Source: AA29 sp041481445
GTDB taxonomy: Bacteria; Acidobacteriota; Vicinamibacteria; Fen-336
DNA: 64,000 nucleotides
NCBI GenBank assembly: GCA_041481445.1
Contig: JBGPBV010000013.1
Location: forward strand, 14,735-78,734
Reading direction: 5' to 3'
Made by a program: the position numbers and the translations under genes. The notes under the pieces were generated by a model. The model searched no databases, was not told the DNA's origin, and saw only the letters and a program-made list of their open reading frames with translations. Of the stretch, positions 38,450-46,846 are shown in pieces. Each line of letters opens with the position of its first letter. Position 1 is the first letter of the stretch.

Positions 38450-40588
38450 ATGGACGGGCGCGGGGCAGCGGCGGCGGGATGGGTGGCGGGCGGGCTGGCC
38501 GTCCTCATCGCCGCGGGCGGGGCCGCCGCGCGGCCGGACGGATGGCTGCTGGGGATCCCTTCGGGGCCGGCCGTCGGGGCTCTCGTCCTGATCCTGGGCG
38601 CGATCGCGCTCGTCTTCGGCCGCGGGATCGGGCCTTTCCTGATCGGGGCGGCTCCGGTCGTGGTCCTCGTCATCCTCGGTGTCCGCCTGCCTGGCGTGGC
38701 TGCCCTGGCCGGCCCGCCCCTGGCCGTCCTCGTCATTGCCGGCGTGGTGGCTGGGATCGCGTCCATGTCGCGGCCGCGCTGGAGCCGGGCGGTGTTCCTG
38801 CCCGTGGTGGCGCTCGTGTACGGGTTGGCGGCCGCGCGCGTCCAGGCGCAGGTCGGCCCCGAAGGCGACGAGCCCCACTACCTGATGGTGGCGGACAGCC
38901 TCCTCCGCGACCACGACCTCTCGCTCGAGCAGGACTATGCGCAAGGGCGGTACCGCGACTTCCATCCGCAGCCGCTCGCCCCGCACTATCGGGTCCGCGG
39001 GCGGGGCGGCGAGATCTACTCGCTCCACGCCGTCGGCCTCTCCCTCCTTGTCCTGCCCGCCTACGCGATCGCCTCGTACGCCGGCGCGTCCTTCTTCATG
39101 GCGTTCCTCGGCGTGTGGCTCGCCCGCGAGCTGCGCGAGCTCCTCCGGGCCTCGGTCGGGGACGACGCGGAAGGCGCAGCCTGGATCGTGGCCCTCAGCC
39201 CGCCGCTCGTGCACTACGCCGGGCTCGTGTTCACGGAGGTCCCGGCGGCGTTGATCGTGGCTCTCGCGCTGCGACGGGGGAGGGAGCCGTCCTCGTGGCG
39301 GGCCGCGCTGGCGACGGGCGCGGGGCTCGCCTTCCTTCCCTGGCTCAACGTCCGCTACGCGATCCTGGCCGCGGTCCTGCTCGCCTTCGCGCTGGCCGCG
39401 CGTCCCGGCTGGCGGGTCGCGCTCTCCTGGCTCGCGCCACAGGTGGTCTCCGCGGCCGCCCTCGCCCTCTACCACTTCCAGCTCTACGGCTTCTTCGACC
39501 CGCGCCGCGTCTACGGCCGCCGGCCCGAGCTCTCGCTCGGCGCGCTGCCCGTCGGCCTGCCGGGGCTCGTCTTCGACCAGGAGTTCGGGTTGCTGGCGTA
39601 CGCCCCCTTCTTCGCGCTCGCCGTGCCCGGCCTCGTCGTCCTCTGGCGGCGGTCGCACCGGCTGGCCGTCGTCGTGGTCGCGCTCGTGGCCGCCGTCCTG
39701 ATCGTCGCCGGCGCGTGGCCGATGTGGCGCGGCGGCTTCAACCCGCCCGCCCGTTTCCTGGTGCCGGTCGTGCCCGCCCTCGCGCTCGCCGTGGCGCCCC
39801 GCCTGCGCGGCTCCCTGCGTGCGGGCGCGGCCCTCCTCGTGGGCTGGAGCCTCTGGACGGGCGCGATCGGGACGTGGGACCGGGCCCTGGTCCACCGGGA
39901 CCGCGACGGCACCGCGCCGCTCCTGCGCGCCGCCTCCGGAGCCGAGGAGTGGACGCGCCTCCTGCCCGGGTTCGTCCTGGACGAATCGGAGAAGGACCGC
40001 GCGCGCCTCACCCTCGTGTGGGCGGGGGCGATCCTGCTCGCGGCGATCGGCGGGCGACGCGGGCGCACCGCCACTCCTGCCGGCCTCGCCGCCGCGTCGC
40101 TCGGCCTCGTGGCGGCGGCGGGGATCGCGTCGCGGCTCTCCTCCGCGCGCACGGAGGGGCGCGACGCCGTGCGCGTCGTGGGGCGGCCCGCGGTCGAAGT
40201 GCCCGGATGGAGGTACGTCGGCCGCGCGGACGCCGTGTGGACGACGGCCGCGCTCGGGTGGGGCCCGTCGTACGAGCCGCATCGCGCCCCCGAAGGCGCG
40301 CTCATCGGGGGTCGGCTCGGCCTTCCGGGCGGCGAGTACGCGATCGCGATCGAAGGCGAGGCCGTCCCGTCCTCGCTGCCGCCGCCGGTGCTCGTCGCGG
40401 TGCCCGACGCGGGCCCGGCACGCCCCGAACGCCTGGTCCTGGGGCCCACCGGGCTCACGGGCCGGCTGGTCGTCCCCCCGGGAGGGGCCACCACGCTCCG
40501 CCTGGAGTCCGGAGGGCCGTTCATCATCAAGGACATACGCCTGGAGAAAGGCTCAACCTTTTCACGGCCGGGCGGTCTAAGTCCATGA
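38450..40588 (+). CDS. Polytopic membrane protein, GT-C glycosyltransferase-like
   Basis: A 712-residue inner membrane protein with more than ten hydrophobic helices. After the first helices comes an acidic loop, EGDEPHYLMVADSLL and LEQDYAQGRY, in the place where GT-C (ArnT/PMT-like) glycosyltransferases carry their catalytic Asp/Glu. The last 130 residues are a soluble, beta-rich domain. A role in transferring sugars from lipid carriers to envelope material is plausible but unproven. It ends 6 nt before the ECF sigma gene. Confidence 0.7.
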   Translation: MDGRGAAAAGWVAGGLAVLIAAGGAAARPDGWLLGIPSGPAVGALVLILGAIALVFGRGIGPFLIGAAPVVVLVILGVRLPGVAALAGPPLAVLVIAGVVAGIASMSRPRWSRAVFLPVVALVYGLAAARVQAQVGPEGDEPHYLMVADSLLRDHDLSLEQDYAQGRYRDFHPQPLAPHYRVRGRGGEIYSLHAVGLSLLVLPAYAIASYAGASFFMAFLGVWLARELRELLRASVGDDAEGAAWIVALSPPLVHYAGLVFTEVPAALIVALALRRGREPSSWRAALATGAGLAFLPWLNVRYAILAAVLLAFALAARPGWRVALSWLAPQVVSAAALALYHFQLYGFFDPRRVYGRRPELSLGALPVGLPGLVFDQEFGLLAYAPFFALAVPGLVVLWRRSHRLAVVVVALVAAVLIVAGAWPMWRGGFNPPARFLVPVVPALALAVAPRLRGSLRAGAALLVGWSLWTGAIGTWDRALVHRDRDGTAPLLRAASGAEEWTRLLPGFVLDESEKDRARLTLVWAGAILLAAIGGRRGRTATPAGLAAASLGLVAAAGIASRLSSARTEGRDAVRVVGRPAVEVPGWRYVGRADAVWTTAALGWGPSYEPHRAPEGALIGGRLGLPGGEYAIAIEGEAVPSSLPPPVLVAVPDAGPARPERLVLGPTGLTGRLVVPPGGATTLRLESGGPFIIKDIRLEKGSTFSRPGGLSP

Positions 40589-40594
40589 GGGTCC

Positions 40595-41212
40595 ATGACT
40601 GCCGATGTCGCGGCCGTACCGTTCGCCGCCCTGGCCCATGACGATGTGGTCCGTGTGAGCTCGCCCCGGGTTCGCGACGAGGATCGGGCCGACATCGAGG
40701 CCTGCCGGGGGGGCGATCGCGAGGCGTTCGACCGGCTGGCCGAGCGCTATCAGCGGGACGTGTACCGGCTGTGCTATCGCTACGTCAACAACCATTCCGA
40801 CGCGAGCGATCTCGCCCAGGAGGTGCTCCTCAAGGCCTTCAAGGCCATCGGCCGGTTTCGTGGCGACAGCGCGTTCTCGACGTGGCTCTACCGGATCGCG
40901 GTGAACACGTGCCTCAACTTCCGCGCCACGCGGAGGCTGCCGAGCGAGCCGCTGGAGAGCGACGTGGCGGACGCGACCCGCGGGGTGGCCGACCGCCTGG
41001 AGCAGGACGAGCTGTCCGCGCAGGTGCGGGACGCCGTGGCCCGGCTGCCGGAGAAGCAGCGCGCCACCTTGATCCTGAAGATCTACCATGACCTCACCCA
41101 CGAGGAGGTGGCGCAGGTGCTGGGCTCCACCGTGGGCACCGTGAAGGCGAACCTGTTCCATGCATTGGCCAACCTGCGGAAGGTGATGGGCCGCGAGAAG
41201 ACGGGAGATTGA
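40595..41212 (+). CDS. ECF sigma factor (RpoE-like)
   Basis: A 205-residue group 4 sigma factor. Region 2 contains RYVNNHSDASDLAQEVLLKAFKAI (read as DASDLAQEVLLKAF) and FRGDSAFSTWLYRIAVN; region 4 contains RLPEKQRATLILKIYHDLTHEEVAQVLG and a helix-turn-helix end. It begins a three-gene set with a zinc anti-sigma factor and a Spy-like periplasmic protein, so it probably answers envelope or metal stress. ATG 40595 is preceded by GAGGG. Confidence 0.94.
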   Translation: MTADVAAVPFAALAHDDVVRVSSPRVRDEDRADIEACRGGDREAFDRLAERYQRDVYRLCYRYVNNHSDASDLAQEVLLKAFKAIGRFRGDSAFSTWLYRIAVNTCLNFRATRRLPSEPLESDVADATRGVADRLEQDELSAQVRDAVARLPEKQRATLILKIYHDLTHEEVAQVLGSTVGTVKANLFHALANLRKVMGREKTGD

Positions 41213-41214
41213 CG

Positions 41215-41766
41215 ATGTGGAGGCATCCTTCGGAGGCCGCGTTGATGGACGTGGTCGAGGGCACCGCGAGCCAGCGCGTGCTCGGCCACGTGGCTCTCTG
41301 TGCGCGCTGCCGCGCGCGGTCGGACGAGGCGCGTTCCGCCCTCGCCTGGTCGCGCCCGGCGACGGTGCCGGAGCCGGTCCCCGCCTACTGGGACGTGCTG
41401 CGGCGGCGAGTGGCGCTCGGCCTGGCCGAGGCCCCGCCGGCGCGGCGGCAGGGGGCGCGATGGACGGCGGCCGCCCTGGCCGCCGCGGCCATGATCGCGT
41501 TGACGGTGGTGCCGATCTCGCGCGTCTCCGCCCCGGCGCCGCCGACGACCAGGGCGGCCGTGATCCCCGCCTGGTCCCCTCTGCCGCCGGACGACGAGGA
41601 CGATGGCCTGGCCGTGCTCGAGCACGCCGCCCCCACCGCGGCCGCGGCCGCGCCCGGGGTCGAGTGCGCGGACGTGGCCGAGTGCGTGGTCAGCCTCACC
41701 GACGAGGAGAGCCACGAGCTCGCCGACGCCCTGCGGGATCAGCTCGCCCGGGGGAGGACGCTGTGA
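41215..41766 (+). CDS. Membrane anti-sigma factor with ZAS-type zinc motif
   Basis: A 183-residue single-pass membrane protein. The N-terminal cytoplasmic part has H-x3-C-x2-C (GHVALCARCRAR), the zinc-containing anti-sigma pattern, and one membrane helix spans about residues 83-100 (AALAAAAMIALTVVPI). The periplasmic part is short and alanine-rich. It should hold the neighbouring ECF sigma factor until released by a signal or by proteolysis. ATG 41215 has GGAG at good distance and overlaps nothing; its stop overlaps the next gene by 4 nt. Confidence 0.85.
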   Translation: MWRHPSEAALMDVVEGTASQRVLGHVALCARCRARSDEARSALAWSRPATVPEPVPAYWDVLRRRVALGLAEAPPARRQGARWTAAALAAAAMIALTVVPISRVSAPAPPTTRAAVIPAWSPLPPDDEDDGLAVLEHAAPTAAAAAPGVECADVAECVVSLTDEESHELADALRDQLARGRTL

Positions 41767-42299
41767 CCGGCGGCGCCTGGCTGATGGCGATCGCCCTGGC
41801 CGGCGGGGCCGGACAGGCCGCGCGTGGGCCCGAGGACCGGCCGCGGCCGGTGCAGCCCCGCGCGCCCGGCGACGAGGCCTTCAAGATGATCGACGCCTAC
41901 GTGCTGAGCAACCTGGAGGAGAGCCTCCAGCTCACCGACGAGCAGTTCGTGAAGCTGATGCCGCTCGTCAAGCGGCTGCAGACCGACCGGCGGGCGATGA
42001 TCATGCGGCGCACGCAGTCCCTCGTCGAGCTGCGCCGCCTGCTCGCCTCCGGGGGCGCGACCGAGCCGCGCGTCACCGAGCTCCTCGGCCAGGTCAAGGC
42101 CGCGGAAGCGGAGGAGCCCTCCGTCCTGCGCAAGGACCGCGAGGCCGTCGACGGCGCGCTCAGCCCCGTGCAGCAGGCGAAGTTCCGGGTCCTGGAGATG
42201 GAGGTCGAGCACCGGATCCGCGAGCTGATGAACCAGATCCGCGCCCAGCGCCGCGGCAACGGCGCGCGGCGCCCGGACGAGCGCAACCCCGAGCCCTGA
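41763..42299 (+). CDS. Spy/CpxP-like periplasmic stress protein
   Basis: A 178-residue mostly helical protein with a short hydrophobic start (WLMAIALAGGAGQA) and the LTxxQ-like motif LTDEQFVKLMPLVKRLQ. The remaining helices are rich in charged residues (EVEHRIRELMNQIRAQRR). The pattern resembles Spy, CpxP and ZraP chaperone or metal-stress proteins. GTG 41763 overlaps the anti-sigma stop in GTGA. It may be the main output, or the sensor, of the sigma system encoded just before it. Confidence 0.75.
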   Translation: MTGGAWLMAIALAGGAGQAARGPEDRPRPVQPRAPGDEAFKMIDAYVLSNLEESLQLTDEQFVKLMPLVKRLQTDRRAMIMRRTQSLVELRRLLASGGATEPRVTELLGQVKAAEAEEPSVLRKDREAVDGALSPVQQAKFRVLEMEVEHRIRELMNQIRAQRRGNGARRPDERNPEP

Positions 42300-42350
42300 T
42301 CCGGGCGCCGGGGCGGCCGCGCTTTTCGGTGGCGCCGGCGGCGATTCCGG

Positions 42351-42356
42351 TATACT
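42351..42356 (+). promoter_or_regulatory. -10-like TATACT 9 nt before the DUF4912 gene
   Basis: TATACT lies 9 nt before ATG 42366, with AAGGG in between. This spacing would give a leader of only a few nucleotides. No convincing -35 is seen. Confidence 0.4.
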
Positions 42357-42365
42357 TCAAGGGCA

Positions 42366-43199
42366 ATGGCCCGTACGAAGACCCTCTCCGCGCCGCGCCC
42401 GCGCTCCTCGGACGACAAGGCTGCAGTCGGAGCGCGCGGCGGCCAGACCGCGGTCAAACGCACCGCCACCGACCGCCGCGCGGATACCGTAGAGGGCCGG
42501 CGGACCGCGGCCGTTCCGGGCGCGAGGCCGGGTGTGAAGAAGGCGCCGGTCCCGGAGGCGCTTCCCCCGCCCCTGCCCGCTCCCGACGCCTCGCTCACCG
42601 AAGAAGAGCAGATCGAGTCGGCCAAGTACTTCCCGCGCCACGTCCCCAAGCGCGTGTTCGAGGAGGAGCGGTTCCTCTTCCCCGAGAGCTACGGGGTCGA
42701 TCGCGTGCGGCTGCTGGTGAAGGACCCGGAATGGCTCTTCGCCTACTGGGACCTCAGCCCGCGCTCGGTGGACACGTTGCGGCGCGAGCTCGGGGAGCGC
42801 GGCCTGGCGCTCACCCGGCTCACCCTGCGCGTCACGGACCCGGCGCACGGCGGCACCGCCGTCATCCTGCTGCCCTACGGGGCACGCGCCTGGTACGTGC
42901 GCGCGGACGCCGCCCCCCGTTCGTACCGCGCCCTGCTCGGCTGGACGCTCCCGTCCGGGAAGTTCCGGGTCCTCGCCGAGAGCAACGTCGTGGTCACGCC
43001 GCCCAGCGGCCCGTCCTCGCAGGTCGCCCGCCGGCGCGTGCGGCACCGCGCGTCCCCCGACGAGATCGAGGCCGCGCTGTCCGCTCCCACCGACGTCCAC
43101 CCCGGGCCCTGGCGCACGGAGCCGATCGACGTGGACGCCCGCACCGGCAAGGGGCGCAAGAGACGCCTGGGCGGCGCCAGCGACGCCTTCCGCCGTTAG
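42366..43199 (+). CDS. DUF4912 protein
   Basis: A 277-residue protein. The first 80 residues are basic and disordered (rich in Ala, Arg, Pro). The DUF4912 core, about 90-220, contains DRVRLLVKDPEWLFAYWDLS and RALLGWTLPSGKFRVLAESNVV (in parts). The tail is basic. Function is unknown; the family is often found next to GH57 branching enzymes, as here, so a link to glycogen or another alpha-glucan is likely. The GH57 gene starts 51 bp downstream on the same strand. Confidence 0.85.
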   Translation: MARTKTLSAPRPRSSDDKAAVGARGGQTAVKRTATDRRADTVEGRRTAAVPGARPGVKKAPVPEALPPPLPAPDASLTEEEQIESAKYFPRHVPKRVFEEERFLFPESYGVDRVRLLVKDPEWLFAYWDLSPRSVDTLRRELGERGLALTRLTLRVTDPAHGGTAVILLPYGARAWYVRADAAPRSYRALLGWTLPSGKFRVLAESNVVVTPPSGPSSQVARRRVRHRASPDEIEAALSAPTDVHPGPWRTEPIDVDARTGKGRKRRLGGASDAFRR

Positions 43200-43250
43200 A
43201 CTGGACTCTCGGCCTCCTCCGCGGGGCCCCAACCGGCCAGAGGTTCCATC

Positions 43251-44843
43251 ATGCCCGTGGGGTACTGGTGCCCGGTCCTGCACGCGCACCTGCCGTACGT
43301 CCGCCATCCCGAGTACCCGGAGTTCCTCGAGGAGGACTGGTTCTTCGAGGCCCTCACCGAGACCTACGTGCCCCTGGTCGACGTGCTCGACGGCCTGCTC
43401 GAGGACGGCGTCGACTACCGGCTCACCCTGACCCTGTCGCCGCCCCTGGTCTCGATGATGACGGACGACCTGCTCGTCGAGCGCTACCACCGCTACCTCG
43501 ACCGGCTGGTGAGCCTGGCCGAGAGGGAGGTCGACCGCACGGCGCGCGAGGACGCGCGCTTCCAGGACCTGGCGAAGTTCTACGTCCACGAGCTCAACCG
43601 GGTCCGCGGCGTGTTCCGGGACCGCTACGCCTCGAACCTCCTCATCGCGTTCCGGAAGCACCGCGACGCCGGCCAGCTCGAGATCATCACCTGCGGGGCC
43701 ACCCACGGCTTCTTTCCGCTCATGGACACCGTGCCCCAGGCCATCCGCGCCCAGGTGCAGGTGGCCCGCCAGCACTACGAGAAGCACTTCCACCGGCCGC
43801 CCACTGGGATCTGGCTGCCCGAGTGCGGCTACCTGCCCGGGCAGGAGCGGTTCCTGGCCGAGGCCGGCCTCCGCTTCAGCTTCCTGGAATCGCACGGCCT
43901 CACCGACGCCCACCCGCAGCCGCGCTACGGGATCGCCGCCCCCGTGCTCTCTCCCGGCGGCGTGGTGTTCTTCGGCCGCGACATGGACTCGTCGCGCCAG
44001 GTCTGGAGCGCGGAGTCGGGCTACCCCGGGGACTACGACTACCGCGAGTTCTACAAGGACGTCGGGTGGGAGCTGCCCCTCGACTACCTGGGCGACATCG
44101 TCCCGGACGGCATCCGCAAGAACGTCGGCATCAAGTACTACCGCGTCACCGGCAAGGTCTCGCTGGGCGACAAGCAGCCCTACGTCCCGGAATGGGCGCG
44201 CGGCAAGGCCGGCCAGCACGCCGCGCACTTCCTCGAGGGACGCATCCAGCAGGTGAGGGCGGCCGCGGACGGCGGGATGGAGCAGCCGCCCATCGTGGTC
44301 AGCCCCTACGACGCCGAGCTGTTCGGGCACTGGTGGTTCGAGGGGCCGATGTTCCTCGACTTCCTGTTCCGCAAGATGCATTTCGACCAGGACGTCGTGA
44401 AGCCGATCACCCCCCCGCAGTTCCTCGACCGGCATCCGGACTGCGACGTCGTGCAGCCTCCCATGTGCACGTGGGGGGCGAAGGGCTTCGCGGACGTCTG
44501 GCTCAACCCGAGCAACGACTGGATCTATCCGCACCTCGAGATGGCGGCGGAGCGGATGGTGGAGCTGGCCCGGCGCTTCGAGAGCCCGAGCGAGCTCGAG
44601 CGGCGGGCCCTCGACCAGGCGGCGCGGGAGCTGCTGCTCGCGCAGGCCTCGGACTGGGCCTTCATCATGAAGACGGGCACCACCGTCGAGTACGCCAAGA
44701 AGCGCACGCGCGATCACGTCGCGCGCTTCAGCTACCTCTACCGCGCCCTCAAGCGCGAGGAGGTGCTGGAGGAGCCGATCGTGCGGGAGTTCGAGTCCCG
44801 CGACAACATCTTCCCGGAGATCGACTACCGCGTGTACCGGTGA
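43251..44843 (+). CDS. GH57 1,4-alpha-glucan branching enzyme
   Basis: A 530-residue GH57 protein with the DUF1957 C-terminal region. The nucleophile is E191 in GIWLPECGYLPG and the acid/base is D354 in VVSPYDAELFGHWWFEGP; both agree with the positions known in archaeal GH57 branching enzymes. The start WCPVLHAHLPYVRHPEYPEF is the family N-terminus. It would create alpha-1,6 branches in glycogen-like polymers in the cytoplasm. AGAGG precedes ATG 43251. It pairs with the DUF4912 gene just upstream. Confidence 0.94.
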   Translation: MPVGYWCPVLHAHLPYVRHPEYPEFLEEDWFFEALTETYVPLVDVLDGLLEDGVDYRLTLTLSPPLVSMMTDDLLVERYHRYLDRLVSLAEREVDRTAREDARFQDLAKFYVHELNRVRGVFRDRYASNLLIAFRKHRDAGQLEIITCGATHGFFPLMDTVPQAIRAQVQVARQHYEKHFHRPPTGIWLPECGYLPGQERFLAEAGLRFSFLESHGLTDAHPQPRYGIAAPVLSPGGVVFFGRDMDSSRQVWSAESGYPGDYDYREFYKDVGWELPLDYLGDIVPDGIRKNVGIKYYRVTGKVSLGDKQPYVPEWARGKAGQHAAHFLEGRIQQVRAAADGGMEQPPIVVSPYDAELFGHWWFEGPMFLDFLFRKMHFDQDVVKPITPPQFLDRHPDCDVVQPPMCTWGAKGFADVWLNPSNDWIYPHLEMAAERMVELARRFESPSELERRALDQAARELLLAQASDWAFIMKTGTTVEYAKKRTRDHVARFSYLYRALKREEVLEEPIVREFESRDNIFPEIDYRVYR

Positions 44844-44905
44844 GCGAAGGGGGCGCGCCCGCGGCGCGCCTCCCGCGGGTGTATCCTCGCCGCGGGGCCT
44901 GAAGC

Positions 44906-45754
44906 ATGCGCGGGGGCGTTCGCCTTTCGGCGGTGGCGGGGACGTGGTATCCCGGCGACGCCTCCTCGTTGCGGGCCGAGGTCGATCGCTATCTGGCCGA
45001 CGTCCCTGAGTCTCCGATCCCCGGCCGCCTCGTCGCGCTGGTGAGCCCGCACGCCGGGCTCCGGTACTCGGGCGCGGTGGCCGCCCACGCGTACGCGCGG
45101 CTGCGCGGCCGGCGCGACCTCACCGTCGTCCTCGTCGGCCCTTCCCATCGCCTGGCCTTCCACGGCGTGAGCGCCTGGGTGCGCGGGTCCTTCGCCACGC
45201 CCCTGGGCGAGATCCCGATCGACGAGGAGGCGGCGGAGGCCGTCGTGCGCGCGGGCGAGGTCGTGCGCGACGATCCCGGGCCCCATCGCGACGAGCACTC
45301 GCTGGAGATGCAGCTCCCGTTCCTCCAGCACGTCGTGCCCGGGCTGCGGCTGGTGCCGCTCCTGATGGGGAGCCAGTCCCGCGACGAGGTGGACGCGCTG
45401 GCGCAGGCGCTCGCCAAAGGCCTCGCCGGCCGGGAGGCGCTGCTGGTCGCCTCCAGCGACCTGAGCCACTACCATCCGGCGCGGGAGGCAAGCGCGCTCG
45501 ACGCCAAGGTCGTGGGGGACGTGGAGCGCTTCGATCCCGAGCGGTTGATGGACCGCCTCGAGTCCTTCCACGGGCATGCCTGCGGGGGTGGCCCCATGGT
45601 GGCCGTCCTGAAGGCGGCCCGGGCCCGGGGCGCCGATCGCGCGACCGTCCTGCGTTACGCGGACAGCGGCGACGCCGGCGAGCACGACAAGAGCCGCGTC
45701 GTCGGGTACCTGGCGGCGGCGCTCAGCGCCGTCCCGGAGAGTCCGGGGACATGA
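44906..45754 (+). CDS. MEMO-family protein (AmmeMemo system)
   Basis: A 282-residue protein of the MEMO1 family, related in fold to extradiol dioxygenases. Metal-binding residues are seen in VSPHAGLRYSG, VGPSHRL and HGHACGGGPMV. Family blocks LPFLQHVVPG, LLVASSDLSHYHP are also present. In prokaryotes MEMO is usually encoded next to AMMECR1 and a radical SAM protein; here AMMECR1 follows with a 4-nt overlap but no radical SAM gene is near. The biochemical role is not established. Confidence 0.92.
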   Translation: MRGGVRLSAVAGTWYPGDASSLRAEVDRYLADVPESPIPGRLVALVSPHAGLRYSGAVAAHAYARLRGRRDLTVVLVGPSHRLAFHGVSAWVRGSFATPLGEIPIDEEAAEAVVRAGEVVRDDPGPHRDEHSLEMQLPFLQHVVPGLRLVPLLMGSQSRDEVDALAQALAKGLAGREALLVASSDLSHYHPAREASALDAKVVGDVERFDPERLMDRLESFHGHACGGGPMVAVLKAARARGADRATVLRYADSGDAGEHDKSRVVGYLAAALSAVPESPGT

Positions 45755-46353
45755 GCGGCGAAGCCGCCGGCGGCAGCGGCGGCGGCACGGGGGTCGGCGT
45801 CCTGTCGGAGGCGGCCCGGCGGCGGCTGCTCGCCATCGCGCGGGCGGCGATCCAGGCCCAGCTCGCCGGCCGGACCTTCGAGGACGAGGACCTCGGTGCG
45901 CGGCCGGCCGAGCTCGAGCGCCTCGCGGGCGCGTTCGTCACCCTGGCCCGGCGCGAGGACGGCGCGCTGCGCGGATGCGTCGGGATCCCGGAGCCGATCT
46001 ATCCGCTGGCCCAGGCGGTGGCGCGGGCGGCCGTCGCCGCCGCTCTCCACGACCGCCGCTTCGACCTCGTGACCCAGGCCGAGATGCCCGGCCTGAGCCT
46101 GCACGTCTCCGTGCTCGGCCGTCTCCAGCCGATCGCGCCCGAGGATGTGGAGGTGGGCGTGCATGGGCTCGTCGTCCGCTACGCCGGACGCAGCGGCCTG
46201 CTCCTGCCCCAGGTCGCCTCCGAGCGCGGCTGGGACCGCGAGCGGTTCCTCGACGAGACCTGCCGCAAGGCCGGCCTTCGCGCCGGTACGTGGCGCGAGC
46301 CTTCGTGCGAGCTGCTCGCGTTCACCGCGATCGTGTTCGGCGACGAAGGCTAG
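45751..46353 (+). CDS. AMMECR1-domain protein
   Basis: A 200-residue protein of the AMMECR1 family, with LRGCVGIPEPIYPLAQAVARAAVAAALHD (the hallmark LRGCVG), FDLVTQAEMPGLSLHVSVLG and GLLLPQVASERGWDRERFLDETCRKAG (in parts). The ATG overlaps the MEMO stop, so both proteins are made together. The family is linked to nucleotide or small-molecule modification but the reaction is unknown. Its stop codon lies on top of the end of an HNH remnant coming from the other side. Confidence 0.92.
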   Translation: MSGEAAGGSGGGTGVGVLSEAARRRLLAIARAAIQAQLAGRTFEDEDLGARPAELERLAGAFVTLARREDGALRGCVGIPEPIYPLAQAVARAAVAAALHDRRFDLVTQAEMPGLSLHVSVLGRLQPIAPEDVEVGVHGLVVRYAGRSGLLLPQVASERGWDRERFLDETCRKAGLRAGTWREPSCELLAFTAIVFGDEG

Positions 46354-46763
46354 ACACCATTTGACGACGAGCGCATCGCGCGCTCAGCCGCGTGAGCGTG
46401 GCGAGGTCCGAAGATCAAATCGGCCTCGTATTGGTTGCGACGCCGACAGCGGAGCGCGAGGTTGTCCGCCGTCGCCGGACCTTGCCGGGAGTAGGGCTGC
46501 AGGTGATGGAACTCCAGGAACTCTCGGTCGGCGCACCGCCTGCCGCTCGACGACACGAACGCGCACCGGCCGCCATCGCGTCGATGGACCTCATCCCTTA
46601 CGGCCTGCGGTATGCCTCGCGAGTCGCGCACGGGTGTGCGGATCTCCCTATTCGTCGCGGGACGGATAGAACGGATGGGGTTTTGAGCGAGCCCGCGACG
46701 GAGATGTGCGCTGGAAAACAGAAAGGCGAGGTCCGGAACCAGGTGGCTTCGAAAAAAAATCAA
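46350..46763 (-). pseudogene. Remnant of an HNH endonuclease gene (C-terminal part)
   Basis: About 70 codons keep the end of a typical HNH endonuclease: IPQAVRDEVHRRDGGRC, then FLEFHHLQPYSRQG, DNLALRC and NQYEADLIFG. The usual family end reads LRCRAHN; here it is LRCRRRN, so the last metal-binding histidine is lost. The 60 residues before it do not resemble the larger N-terminal part of such proteins, and no good start is seen. Local base composition is less GC-rich than around it. I call it a decayed fragment, filling most of the 490-bp space up to 46846; the rest (46764-46846) shows nothing else. Confidence 0.6.
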
Positions 46764-46846
46764 GAGATCTCAGATCGGACCACGGCACGGACTCCACGCC
46801 AATGGTCTCGCGACGCCGAGTCGCCGTTCGACGGGCCGCAGTGTCC

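Noticed and set aside
41603..44902. A long plus-strand frame over the Spy-like, DUF4912 and GH57 genes
   Set aside because: It is out of frame with three clear genes and rich in Arg/Pro/Gly/Ala, as expected for a shadow.
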